Assembly: GCA_036852015.1 (NCBI GenBank) | Contig: JAANDG010000150.1 | Span: 124,001 to 188,000 of the forward strand | Length of the DNA: 64,000 nt | Reading direction: 5' to 3' | Source: Pelodera strongyloides | Lineage: Eukaryota > Nematoda > Chromadorea > Rhabditida > Rhabditidae | In this document: one piece after another, positions 14,153 through 26,900 of the stretch | Layout: each line of letters opens with the position of its first letter | Numbering within the stretch: the first letter of the stretch is position 1 | Position numbers and translations under genes: made by a program | The notes under the pieces: generated by a model | What the model was told of the DNA's origin: nothing | Seen by the model: the letters and a program-made list of their open reading frames with translations, nothing else | Database searches by the model: none

Positions 14153-16082
14153 TTACTCATTAATCTGATTCCTCTTCTTCTCCAGCAATTGTACTTGGAC
14201 GGCACGACGTTCGTCAAACAACATCGATTCCTGCAAAAAAGGAAGGGGTTAAATTGAAATTAATAAATTATTTGGACATTCCCTCGATTTCCACATTGCT
14301 CCAATTATAACAACGCTGAGTTGTAAAATATGTGTGTATATAGGCTGTTTCACATTATCCGAAGGACACCACTAGTAACCCGCATCACTAGACCACACAC
14401 GTCGCTAGACCACCCAGACTAATAGACCACCCACACCGTTAGACCACCCAGACCAGCAGGCCACCCCTCTAGTCAGAGACATCAACAAAAGTTAATACCA
14501 CACCCCGTAACAAATAAAACATACACGGTCGAATTCCTTATCATCCTATCGTTTACAGGTCTTCTAGTGATGTTTTCAATAAAGAACCACAAATGCCCCA
14601 TGTGACATACCGACATTACCAAGTGAAGTGCAAGCACGGACCACGAAAGGACCATTCATAATCTAATACTGACCTCCTGCAGTGGCTGATCTACAACCTC
14701 CTCCACAAGTCGGCGTCTCAATTCAAGTTCATCGGCAAATTCATCTTGGATCACACGCTTTCCGGATACTGGATCCACGACATTACCTGCAAAACAAAGC
14801 TTATAACTTATAATACTAAGTCAATAAAGCTAATAAAGAAAGCTTCATATAATATAATATCAAATGAATACAGACCCACACACTCAATCCGCTCATAACA
14901 ACTAAATTAACAGAATTAACAGTTCAGCTAGCAGAACAATTAACACCCGCACAATATCAGCTACAACATAATAAAACTTCACTACCGATAGCTTCACTCA
15001 ACACCCAGATGTTGATATCCACATGTATGATCAGCAAACAAAATATAAAACAGCTGTTAACATAAGCCGGATGTGTACACAAAAGTAAGGTTGGCGGTTG
15101 AAACTCAAAAACAAAGAAACAACCAACCATATTTAAACACTAGTCGGTCAATTTTATGTGAAACTGTGGCTGTCGGCCGTTGTGTCTGCTCGATGCGTCT
15201 AATGAGCACCTGGAAAAAAAGGAAACATTTATGGGGTTTGCAAGTATGCTGAAAATTTACCGTATCTTGGAACAGGAACTACACGAGAATATTTGTTTTT
15301 AATTTTTCATATTATACAAGCAGGTTGCAGGTTTCACGCATAAATACGGTAGTATTGGCAGAATCATACCGAATTTTTGGGATACTAGCAAACCCCCATT
15401 AAACAAGAAACAAGGAACGCAAAACGCGTCAACTTCTGGTGACGTTTTGGTGACGCGAGTCCCTTTCTAGCACACAATGTAATCTTTAACGCGCTGAACC
15501 ACAAGCATGATAAAATGATAGACAATGATAAAAACTGACAGTATCTCCCATTCCGGCAACGCTTTGTCGGTCAAGTGACCAGAAGTCAAAGGAACGGGCA
15601 AAGTACTTTTTCAAGTAGATGTTAAACTCATTGAGCTGGCATCGCACCTGGAACAAAGGACAAAGGGTGAACCATATTTCTAGCAATGGAACCGAGAGCT
15701 GCAGGAATGCTACAAATAATTACAGGCTTCCGTCCCGATCTTTGTCTCTAGTAAATAAAAAACAAGGTGTGTGCATCAAATTGAATATGTTGCAAGTAAT
15801 CTATTAGTATAATAAATAGCAACACTCCGAGAAGCATGAGCCCACAGACCACCCAGGGTGGTCTCACTACTGGGTGGTCTCGTTGTCCCCTGCCCACATG
15901 GGTGGTCTCGTTACCTCCGTCTCACCTGGGTGGTCTACGGGGAAGTCTCGCTATTTTCATAAAAAATGAAAACGAACCTGCGCACATGGGATCCGGTCCA
16001 CCCCAATATGTGACAATGAGACAATGCGTCCCAGCATCATGTCCGTGTGGACACGTGTTCTCCAGATCGAAGTCTTCGGCAT
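14153..16082 (-). CDS. MRPS17: mitochondrial small ribosomal subunit protein uS17m (MRPS17)
   Basis: Five exons, 15978-16082, 15540-15647, 15128-15209, 14674-14786 and 14153-14230, join in phase into 161 codons plus stop. The S17 fold is recognisable: a first strand region (TRVHTDMMLGRIVSLSH), then LKKYFARSFDFWSLDRQ, then a GDTVLIRRIE strand, then HKIDRLVFKYGNVVDPVSGKR, which matches the family pattern around VFK.G.VIDPVTGK. The C-terminal tail is charged and helical. Its role is assembly of the mitochondrial 30S-like subunit by rRNA binding. ATG 16080-16082 lies one base after a TTTTTAG acceptor, so the mRNA may be trans-spliced. A TATGGGG-type element (15230-15400) occupies the second intron. 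The gene sits between MED30 and POP1 on the same strand. Confidence 0.9.
14378..14470. repeat. short tandem repeat of an AGACCACCCA motif
   Basis: Five or six irregular copies of CTAGACCACCCA-like units of 15-19 bp in an MRPS17 intron. The same core recurs in inverted form at 15840-15945 and singly near 38130. Confidence 0.7.
15230..15400. mobile_element. TATGGGGTTT-family element (family C, short form)
   Basis: A 170-bp element in an MRPS17 intron, with TATGGGGTTTGCAAGTAT at one end and the inverted partner GATACTAGCAAACCCCCATT at the other. It shares the TTACCGTATCTTGG block with the long form. Confidence 0.75.
15840..15945. repeat. GGGTGGTCTC tandem repeat
   Basis: Four copies of GGGTGGTCT(C/A) spaced 25-35 bp apart, the complement of the AGACCACCC core at 14378-14470. 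Both lie in the same gene. Confidence 0.65.
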
Positions 16083-16482
16083 TCTAAAAATGGAACGATA
16101 AATATAAAATAATGATCAATAATAACAGGAGACGAAGAAAACGACAGACAAAATAAAGTACAAAACAGAGAGAAATAGAGAAACAAGTTTAAATATCTCG
16201 CACTGACAGAGTACAGTGATTGAACAACACTCGCCACATAAAAGCCTGGAAATTCTTTTATAAGCATACTTTTATACAGTACAAACTACAGACTATGCAT
16301 CAAAGTAACAACAAGTACAGTTAATGTACGAGATCAGAAATCGGATTAATTTAACAATAATTTACAGTATCGAGTATCACCAGTGTCAACCGAATAAATC
16401 ACCTGAACCCTTTCATACAATAAGGTTAACCACCCAAACATGCATCAGCATCATTAATCATACACTAATTGGGGAAATGTTC

Positions 16483-16616
16483 AGGGGCCATATTCACCAC
16501 TCAGTTCCCCATGGGGAATTGCCCGTCTTTTTCTCTGCGTGACTCACTTTAGAATGTTATTTTCTGCCCCCAGGGAATATTTCGCCGAGGGAATCAGAGT
16601 GGTGAATACGGCCTCA
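16483..16616. mobile_element. GGCC(A/G)TATTCACCACTC MITE
   Basis: About 130 bp between MED30 and MRPS17 with roughly 24-bp inverted ends (GGCCATATTCACCACTCAGT and its partner ending GTGGTGAATACGGCC). It appears once in the window. Confidence 0.7.
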
Positions 16617-16636
16617 GCAGCCCAGCTTCTTCCACA

Positions 16637-19600
16637 TCACTGGGTCGGCATTTTATCCACTTTCTTGAGATAGTGCGGGTCACTAACAGCAGCCATCCAG
16701 TCGAGCATCTTCAAATCAGAGCTTACTTTGATCAGACGCTGCCGGTTCTCTTTGAATTCCCTCTCTTCTAAAAAAAATTGTCATCTGGAAGTCTGGAGCA
16801 CATCAACTGATGCGCAGGAACTCTGCGGAACCGGAACATGGCATAAACATTGAAACCTCGCATTGAACCATTGTAGCGTAAAAGAGTTATTAGAAACATG
16901 TACACGAATGGCTGCCAGAATCTTGTAGCGTAAGGAGGAGTTATTAAAACTCTTTGTACCGAATGGCTGCCAGAATATCTACTACAACGGCTTAGGAGGT
17001 CCGACACACGCGAAACTCTTTGTCCGAATAAATGTAGCCAGACGCCAATTCAATTATGTTATGCGCTCAATAAAATATTTCGATAAAATAAATCAATATT
17101 ATATAAAATTACGTTAATTACGCTGAACTGCAATTATTAGAAAGACAAACCCTCTGTATGTGTTTCAGACGTTAAGGGGTGATCGGATTGCATTCTTTCG
17201 ATAAATTCTTCCGCGTCCAAGTGCACATTAGGAACCCTGAATACGTGCTTACTAATGAGAAACTATACACACTAAATATTGGTCCCAAGTGGAATCGAAC
17301 ACTTGACCACTAGCGCCGCACCCACGAGCAATAGTTGAATAACCCTATAAGCGCAAACAGCCACAGGTCGCACACCATTCTCATCCTGAATCCTGATGCA
17401 GGAGAGAGCGACTGTTCCTACAAACAAACAAACAAACAACCAACTGTTTCTCAATCCTCAGCCGTATTTCCACCAATTTGTTAATCAACAATTGACAATA
17501 GTCGAGGAGCATCTCCGGTGTTCCATGCGGTGTGTTCATCGTCTTCTTCTCCGATGTGATCTTCAGAACCGCACAGAGTGTGGGTGTCCTAAATACACAG
17601 CATTATTTAAAGCGAAATAGCGACCGGTTTTTGAAACATATGATGGACATTCAGAAAAAAAAGACAAATACAAATATACTATACTATACTAAGAAAACTA
17701 AGTCTACAAGATAACTAACCGACATGACAGCTCATGAACCAGTTCCCTTCCAATTGTGCACAATTGTGGTACCGAATATCTTCTCAGATTGTCGAGTACG
17801 TCGGGTGGATATGAGGGTGGGTTGAGCTGTCTCGTCTGAAACAAAAAAAACATGTACTTGCGCGATTTCTCCTCTACGAGTACCAGTTTATATGTATTGT
17901 ATTGAATCGTCACCATGTCAACATAACAAAGATAGGGTGAGTGACACATGTCAGTTAGTGAAACACCAAAACAATGACATACTCAGTTAACTGCTGATAA
18001 AGACGACTTATGGTTAGGTAATTATTTGAATACCTTCTCCTTCTCTTCCTTTTCATCCTTTGGTTCCGGCCTCGTGTTACTCGATGGAGCCTGATGGCTT
18101 GACGATGAACCAGGATGAAGGGTGGATTGTTGGGACGACTGAAAACGTCAAATAATAGAAATAGGGAACGAATTCCCGGAAGCAAAGGAAAACCATAACA
18201 CAATACTAAGGCACACAATTACTAATTCCTTTTGGTCCTTACAAAATTCACGTTTTTGCCTCATTTTTCTTTGCCTTATCCATCGACCAATAAAGATTTA
18301 TTATTATAAACGCACTCATGTAAGTGCCTTCGCTAGCCAGCCCTCTTTCCTTATTTCCACAGGTTACGCCATTTACTCCCTTCCCTTACTTACCTAGCAC
18401 ACAGCTCAGCTCACTCACCCCGCAGTTACCCCCCCCCCCACCTCCAACCCCCTCCTTACCGGTAGTTGTTGCGATGCACTCATTACACTCATCGAAGCCA
18501 TGGTCGATTGGCCGGCGCCTATCGCTGAACTTTGAAGTTGGGCAAGGTTTCCAGACGCCGGACCCATTTGAATTCCTCTGAACAACAACAATTTTTAAAA
18601 GAAGGAGTAAATGCCACAAACCACAACCAGGCTAACTATAAAGAGAAACTGAATTACTGAATCACGTAATGACCACGTAATTTTGGACAACAGTAAGAAA
18701 CCGAGTAATATAATAAAGCATTGAGTTTTAATATAGACAATATCATATTAAGCTACATCACTGTGTGGCTACAATATCATAATTTCCAACTGTTTCACAT
18801 TCAACTCCAAACTCCATTCCAAAAGCTACTAGCTACATCATTACTATGGCATGGCCGCCCTTTATCAAATATCATTATATATACTCTTAATATTAACGGT
18901 TTCACATTCAACTCAACACTCCAAACTCCAATCCAAAACAACCTACTGTGCATTCTGTGTATATTCAGAAGACACCATTGTTTGTGGTTGTCCTCCACTC
19001 ATCGACGACTGCATTCCAATCGGTTGTTGTTGTGTTTGGCCCACAAACTGTGCACCGGTAGAAGTACCGGGCGGATAACCCGCTGCGCCAGCAGATTGCA
19101 TTCCTAAACAAGTTTCCTCAATAAAACATATTACATAAAACTTAATATATGGTTAATTAGAACACATAAACCAGTGCATGCAGAGTTAAATAACAAAGAG
19201 CAACAATGTCGACCGGAACAAAGCATTATAAACAGCAAAGAGCGGCAAGTCATGCAAATCACGGGTTGAAAATCAAAATGATCTCATGTGCAATTTGTTC
19301 AAAATAAAATTAAAGCGCTTACCAACTCCGGTTCCCACTGGATAAGGTACCGTTCCCTGTGGGTATCCTGGGGGATAACCTCTACCAGGAGGCATGCCGG
19401 CCTGGGTGCCACTGCCCTGGTACATCTGTTGACCGGGAATCATTTGAGGACCGCCTGCCGCTGACTGCATGGGCATCCCCTGGGGTTGGAATTGCATCGG
19501 CATACCACCACCTATAACAAGTGTGATGTTAAAAAAATGAACTTACCAAACTTAATCTTTTATGTAGAAGATCCTGATCGCACTTCTGCTAACAATTGTA

Positions 19601-20292
19601 CCAAGAACAAGTGACATACTGTAGCAGCAAGTAATGCCTTACATTACTAAGACAGTCACAGTCATTGCCAAACTCCATAACAATGCTTATCCGTCCTCAA
19701 ATACCTACGTAACATCCGCTTTTGGCAGTGATGTGTGTGTGCCTTCTCGAATAATATAATCGAAAATTAAATGGGTCATGCTTGAATTTTTCAATATCGT
19801 AGGCAAGAATCCGTCACCTCATAAAAAACTCATAAATTTGAAACCAACGTTGCATGGGTTGTTGCTGGTAGTACATTCCCTGAGCTCCTTGCTGCATCCT
19901 TTGCTGTTGCATCAGCTGGTGTTGTTGCATCATTTGTTGTGCTTGTGCTGCAGGTTGGGGCTGGCCTGGGTACCCGCTAGCTCCAGCACCCTACAACTTG
20001 GACTGTTGTGAATTGGGGCAAAACAACACCACCCATTCCACTAAGAGCTCAAAAAACTCAAAGCGGTATTGTTCGTAGGTAAAACTGGATAACTGCGTTC
20101 CAACGGATGTTTAAATTATGTGCCCTCATCAGGAAAGCTCCGGCACAGAAACCATGTGTTCAACCGCTTTAAACCATGAATAAAGTACGAGCATTGCAAA
20201 ATGGCCCTCCTCCCTGCTTAAAACCAGTTAAACCACTAGTAAAAACATCAAGTAAACAAATTGAAAAAAATTAAACTCACGGTGTTCTGCAT
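16637..20292 (-). CDS. MED30: Mediator complex subunit 30
   Basis: Ten exons: 20281-20292, 19849-19990, 19323-19511, 18947-19103, 18460-18577, 18034-18138, 17720-17835, 17445-17588, 17151-17236, 16637-16767, about 399 codons. The first half is low-complexity Q/G/P/M-rich, then an E/K-rich linker. The second half aligns with MED30: VPQLCTIGRELVHELSCR, then RTPTLCAVLK, a helix LLDYCQLLINKLVEIRLRIEK, and a final helix ENRQRLIKVSSDLKMLDWM that corresponds to the end of human MED30. MED30 is a head-module subunit of Mediator, bridging activators and RNA polymerase II in the nucleus. The Q-rich N-terminal extension also occurs in invertebrate MED30. Exon 1 codes only four residues (MQNT) and lies just after a CACAG acceptor. 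The Q-rich domain makes exon borders 2-5 slightly less certain than the rest. Confidence 0.82.
17280..17345 (-). repeat. tRNA-like remnant
   Basis: On the minus strand the stretch has an A-box-like GGCGCTAGTGGTC followed closely by a B-box-like GTGTTCGATTCCAC, but the boxes are too close and no acceptor stem forms. It is probably a decayed tRNA or SINE head in a MED30 intron. Confidence 0.35.
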
Positions 20293-21102
20293 TGTTACTG
20301 TGAAGTATCCAACGGAATAGAGATATAACAGGAATAGTTTCAATAACCTGAAATTTATTCCTATACTTTAGCGTCACTGACATAACAACAAACGATAGCA
20401 GGGCAAAAAACGGACGATGGATAGAAAAAAGTCAGATAAAACGACAAGTCAAAAAACAACATGATCAGCAACCAACCAAGAATCAATCGAACAATCAATT
20501 ATTATTAATATATAAGCAAAATTGAGCAAAGATTCGCGTGCTAACCTAGCAAGCAATATAAAAACAAGCTATAAAACAATCAAACTTATTGTTAGTAGAT
20601 GTAAAAATTACAAGCAAAAGGCCGGAGGCTATAAAAAATCGTATTTTAACCTTCTCAGGGTCTATTATCACAATCGCAAAATTTGATCATAACACCAATT
20701 ATTAATAACACCTAACACCATAACACCAATGATTTTGTTATTTCGCAAAGATAAGAAAAAGATTAACACATCACCTAGTATAAGATGCTTTTGTGTTAAC
20801 GCACCAAGTTAACCCACCACCTATTATAAATAACGATCCCTCCACCTCCACCTAGTATAAGATGCTTAGGTAGTGCGTGTTAGTGTTATATACTTATCCT
20901 ATCCACAAGTTGAAAGGGTTTTGTATTAGTGGTTAAGGTTAGTTTATGTATTAGTGTAAATTAACATTATTTCCTAATTTCCTATTGGACAATCCATATT
21001 GAATTAGCACTTGCGTCTATTAGCTGCGTCTACAAACTACGGCACTACTCCACAAACTACAAACTACTACACTACCAAACTACAATCAATAACTACCAAT
21101 TT
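20293..21102. other. MED30-ENDOG intergenic region
   Basis: Mostly AT-rich sequence. A direct repeat of CACCTAGTATAAGATGCTT occurs at about 20771 and 20848. No supported exon. Confidence 0.4.
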
Positions 21103-23330
21103 CTACCAGAATCCTCCAATACTCTTCCCATTAACCTTCTTAAGAGCCCCCTTAGGAATATTATGAAAAATAAGAAAACCCGCGTTTCTTTCTATCATCT
21201 CCTTAGGCACGAGGAAAGTCGACAAGGGGGTTTGATCAGGGATGACGTCATTTGGTAGAATATAGCACTCCATTTCAAAGTTTCCCGGTGACACCTCAAC
21301 CAACGCCACTTTGAAAAAGTGCGTCGGAACGGCAACGTGGTTTTTACCTATCACCTGAAACACTTATAGAGTCTTTATAAGAACAGGCAATAGGTATTTT
21401 CGCCTTCTCACTAATATAAATGAAACGAAAGTAGCCTCCTTCGTTCAAGCTTCCAAATTCCAAACATTTCAGGAAAACGACACAGAAAGCATATACGCAC
21501 TAGAGCTGTTTAGCACTTGGTTTGTGAATGCTGGACAACTGTATTCCTCTATATTGTATGCCGCACTATGCACCGGACACGGACTGCAAAAAAGTGCACC
21601 GAAATTTTAATATTCACGAGGAAGAGAGGAAGCAGTTGCCCAGCATACATTTGCCGTACCGCTTTAAATGAGGCAAACAAAATCCTATAAAGGAACTCGC
21701 CTTATACTTCACGTAGAGGTTTCCGTCGCTCTCCTGCCGAGGAAGATAAAGCGGTCCGGTCAGTATATAAGTGTTGGGGTGCTTCTTGGCTAGTTTCCTC
21801 ACGTACCTCTCGAGATCGTTCCATTTGTCACGATTGAAGCCACGGCCAACCTACACAATTATTCTCGATTCTCGTAAACTAAAAGATCCTTTAAAGGGCA
21901 CACAAAACCCAAATAATTTTGGGTAGCTTGACTACGCTGGGTTCCGCTCTAATCCAATAAGGTAATCAATATAATAACAAGTAACAACCTGTGGACTCAT
22001 GTTCGATAGGTAGAATGTCTGATCCACACTTAGTTGTGTTTTCCGATGGTTGCCTGCGGCTGCTAGGTGACCCCGGTCGTATCCACTGCCCTAAATATAA
22101 ATAAAAATTTGTAATTTATAAACATTAAAAACAGCATATAAATTCTTCCCTCTTTACAAAACCACATTGTAAGGTGTAGGAAAAACACCGTAATGTAATC
22201 ACTTAAAAAAACCACAAATTACCTTATAATCAGTGTTTTGAGACTGGAAGAACTGATGCACTGAAGTATCAGGTTTAAATTCACTCTTCGACCTGAAATA
22301 AGTAACTTGAATAGGGCGCCACACAAGTCAAAATAAAAGATAACCCCAGCTCCGTTGACATGAACTACGATAACATATTAACCCATGCGCAAACAGTCGT
22401 ATACCCTACTCGATCGCATACCCACATCTACGATTATGATCATTCAAGACATAAAAACATCACGAAGAAACCATGATGTCTAATGCTCTGCAAAACCCCC
22501 TTGCACCGTTTCCGCGGGTTCGGTTTCCATAAGGGGCGCACCCATATCTTAACAACAACCATAGAATATCGTAAGCATGGTAAAAATCTAGAAAACTAAG
22601 TACCTGTCGACTGACGGATCGTAAATAAGCCTTTCAGGCGTTAGATGCTCACAAACCCAATGAGCCGTTCTAGTCTTTCGATCATAAGACAGCACAAAAT
22701 CCTCATAGGTTCGTAGGTTGTCGAACCCAGGATATCCATACTGCATTATCTGGGAAGCACGAGAGGGCGCCAGCTTATCACCAGAGTCTGGCATCGGAAT
22801 GGCCTGGAAACTTGTGACAAAATAAAGAAAAACAAATGTCATTCAATCTGGCATAGAACTAGCAATGTTTCACGAACAAATCATAATCTTTCAATCAAGT
22901 GTATACCGCAATAGTTTGTACATGTACCGAGTCCAACATAGTAGTAAGATACAAATTTGACAAAATGAATGATAAATATCATCACCACAAAGTCTTCAAG
23001 AGACTAAAGTATCATTTCCAATTCAGGACATACAGCTATATATTTGGTCCCTAGTACTTTCGCGTTGTGAAGCGCGGGGTCCTAGGGGGTCTCCCTTTGG
23101 TCGACGTTCGTTACGTGTATTGATTGTTAACCAATAAACCGTTATCATTATTATAAAGACAATTATGCGTTCAAGATACCCTCTACCTGCAATGGGGCGT
23201 GCTGGACCGCAGTTGCCGCATCTCCAGTTCTCAGTATGTTCACGTATTCATTCTTCTGAATCTGCGTTCCCAGCAGAAATGAAGTCGCAGCGATGCCAAC
23301 TGCTCCTCCAAAACGCGCCCACGACACCAT
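21103..23330 (-). CDS. ENDOG: mitochondrial endonuclease G (CPS-6 type)
   Basis: Six exons, 23187-23330, 22604-22803, 22223-22292, 21989-22090, 21701-21850, 21103-21354, total 918 nt, 305 codons plus stop. The N-terminus (MVSWARFGGAVGIAATSFLLG) is a hydrophobic mitochondrial leader or anchor. The beta-beta-alpha metal nuclease core shows the catalytic motif DRGHLAAAGNH at about residues 143-153, followed by DQTFYLSNMSPQ, WNDLERYVR, YILTGPLYLP and VIGKNHVAVPTHFFKV. EndoG degrades DNA and RNA. In C. elegans it acts in apoptotic DNA fragmentation and removal of paternal mitochondria, which is family knowledge only. The intron after 21701 begins with GC instead of GT. ATG 23328-23330 follows a TTTTAG acceptor by 5 bases. 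Confidence 0.95.
21503..21670. mobile_element. degenerate TTAAAGCGG-family (family D) copy
   Basis: In an ENDOG intron. One end reads CCGTACCGCTTTAAA, the other TGTTTAGCACTTGGTTTGTG, so only one terminus is well kept. Confidence 0.45.
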
Positions 23331-23911
23331 TCTCCCTAAAATAACATGAATCATACTTACAGTAATCTTACATCAAACAACGAAATCTTCCGAAACAAAA
23401 GTGTGATAATAAAGGCAAGTGTAAGGTGAGTCATAGTGAATTTACAATTAGAAACAAAATCAGTAACCAACAAACCACATTTCAAATTCATTGAAAAAAA
23501 AAACTTCGATATTTCAGCAGAGATTAAATAACTGCCATATGTAATCAACAAAAAGACACAAGAAATGCTGACGAATATTTACTGGAATCGCCTCGTGTAC
23601 CAAACAAAAAAAATCATGTAGAATGGAAAAGAAATGGATTACTCGTTTAAAATAGGCATGAAAAAGAAAGAGGCAGATGATATGACAAACATGATACAAA
23701 CTTAAAAACTGATTAATTAACTCATTATAAAACTTTCACTCTTTCATAGAGACCATTCAAAATTACCGGCATACACACAGGCAGGGGAGATGAGATGCAT
23801 ATGAAAGCAGTGGATAATACAACATAAAAATTATAATATAAATATAAATAAACTTAATGCAGGTTAAAATCACAACCAACTTCAGGGAAACTGACAAACT
23901 CCCAAGAATCA

Positions 23912-26900
23912 TCAAACCGCATGAGGTGGCGCCCGCTCGGCGATCATTCGGCGCGCCTAAAGAAAGAAAAGTTAAGCTTGAACATTGTAATCGCAACAAG
24001 AACTCGTAACAACAATCTAGGACTGGGAAACAACATCAGTGAAAAATAAAAATAAATGTAAACAAACCGTAACCCCAAAAACATAAAAACATATTAACAA
24101 AAAAATAAATAAAGCATTCAATATCAGGTGTGCAAGCTGGAAAACATCCCAACAGCAAACTAGAACTGATTACAACATTATCTAAATGAATAAATAAAAA
24201 GTAATCCTCTACAAGTAAAAAACCCACTTTAACAAAAGCAGCGCAAAGTCCGGCTAGTTGCAGCTTGTCCGAACCGCCTTCTGCCAATCTGCATTCGGTA
24301 TCAGCAAGTGCCGATATAAGTACACACGTCACCTAAAAATACAGCAAGGCGTAAAGCGACAATACAGGCAAATAATGAATCCCGATAGGATACATACAGA
24401 TCAAAATGATATCGCATGCAGTCACAGCAAATACATGTTCTATAAATATTAAATATTAGACGTTCACGTTGTCACGATAGCACAAAAGTCCAGATAGACT
24501 AGCTTTAGCTCCAAATAACTAAATTTTCAAAACAAACTGGAACCAACCTCTGGCGGTATGTCGAGCATATAAATCACATCATGCAATCTGGCGACAACAT
24601 CAGAAACGGCAAAGCTCAACTCCGTGCACTTTTGCTGGAGTTCTGAAACAAAAAAAAGTTCTCCAGTATTATATTTTTTTAGTTGGTGTGCCGTGTGGGA
24701 ACTACGACTCTGCGACGAGCGACCAGTAAGCCATTGCGAATATCTTTCATGTGAGTGTAATTTTTAGTTGATACATTATGTGTTGACTACTAACGCTAAG
24801 CAAAACAGATAATCTACAAAGACTTATTTCCCAGAATTAATAATCATAATCATATCTGCAACAGATACACAGCATAGCGTCTAGTTGACAGTATTAGTTT
24901 AGACGCCTTTTACTTATTTGATATATTCCAAGTAATAACCATAACCGTACTTGTAACACACTCTTTGAGAGGGTCGTCGAGTAGGATTTGCAAGATCAAC
25001 TCGACTTGTTTGGGCGTTGGCTGTCCGACACATTTGTACACGGACTCTTCATTCACTTCAGGGAACGCCATCGAAGCACTCTGATAGATTAATAAGAATA
25101 ACAGCCCATATAAACTCATTACGATTTTTCATTTCCCTATATCTTCAACATCGAACATCACACTGTTCCCAGACTACATTTCGTCAACTTAACAGAACAC
25201 CAAGAAAACAATACATAGGTGACTCTAGGCCCGCAGGCATGCATTTAAGCAAATATGCCCTAGGGCGTGCCCTTCAATTGTAGAAGGCCGGGATAAGGCC
25301 ACAAACGGGGAAAATGTCGGTCCGAACCTGGGGCGTGCCCTTTACATGGCACTTTGCCGTAGCCTTGCATTTTGTAAAGCGCGCGAGAATTGGGATTTAA
25401 ATTTTTGTGAAGCAGCAGCCGTAATATTTCGCAACCAGCAGAGACGACCATACGCGGTATGGCCGAGTGGTCTAAGGCGCTAGTTTGGAGTACGTGTTTA
25501 GCTAATGTCGCAAGTTCGATTCCTGTCCGGTGCATTTGTCTTGCAAAGTTCTAGGTACTTGTAAGTTGTGTTTCCGGGTGTAAGTTCGTGGTGGGTTAGC
25601 TAAAACGGTGTATATTCCTTTTCTTCCCGGTTGAAAATGGCCTGTTTGTGGCCCTTTATTATGCCCTCTAAAACTCACAAAAGCCCCAGGGCGTACCCTG
25701 GGCACCCTCTAAGGCCGGTAACGGGCCAGCCCTGTTCCACTGAAAAGGGCACGCCTTCGGGCCTAGAGTCACCTGAGTACGGAGAGCATGAGAGCACGAT
25801 ATCTTGTGCGACGAGACGCAATAATATATCAGTACCGTACAAGCTATAGTATATCAATATTGACCCATATATACTGTACGCCAAATGCCAGTTTGAAGAC
25901 ATCTAGGTTGTACAGTATACGATGACGCTCATTGTCATGTGATATAACTGAACTCTAGGTCTTTTCATAAAAAAAAAACAACAACAACAAACCTGTAAAA
26001 CATTCAGCACTCGTCTCATATCACCCTCGCACAGATCCAATAGAGCCTTCTTGCCATCCTCAGTAATGTTCACTTTTTCGCTTTCGATCACATGGTCGAG
26101 ACGAGGAACAATTTGATCCTAAATAAATGGGAATGTTATTTAAACGGCAAAAAATACGGAGCATCCACAAGTCCATTAGTCCATAACTCACAGGTCACAG
26201 GGTTCTTTATTAGTAAGATGGTGTCTTTACTGTACTGAGATCTTACTGTAGCTTTTAGTCCTTAAACAAAACAATCCAATTACAGTAGTATCACCTTTTA
26301 CCAACTGAAAGAATAATGCAACTGGAAATAAACGTTTAAATGCTTATTAGACTCTTAGAAAGAGCGCAACGCCATAAGAGACGATGAAATAATGCAGTAT
26401 CAATAGATGAAAGAAATTATTATCGTACTGTCAGACTTATTCATCGTATAAATAAAGCTAATTATATCAAAACACTAATAAATAGCAATGAGAAACGATA
26501 ATACTCTAATACTCAACTGACGACGTTGTTACGACGCCCTTTTTTTAAAGTAAGAAAACAACTCACTAATGACAAAGGCGCAAATCGGAACCGTGTGCAC
26601 CTTGACTGGATAGCCGGGATAATGTAAGAAAGGTAGTTGCAGATAATGCAGAACCTCACATTGTCAGTGTACTTCTCGATCACACTGAAACATATTACTT
26701 AAGCCATTTCTTGAACATGTACACACATTTACACAGCCAACAACAACGCCGAAAAGTTATGCCGGCAGCTACGTCGTTCGAAGGATGCGAGAAGTAAACG
26801 GAATCTGACCCGAAGGTCGCAAAGTTAAAGTTAGCCCCGCATCGTCCATCTACCATTTCAATCTTCGCATTTCTATTTACTTTCCGATTGAATAAACTAC

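Noticed and set aside
14378..14470. CRISPR-like regularly spaced repeats
   Set aside because: The host is eukaryotic, units are short and irregular, and no cas-like gene exists in the window.
25456..25533. Functional tRNA gene
   Set aside because: A and B boxes are good but the acceptor and T stems do not pair properly, so it was kept only as a tRNA-derived sequence.
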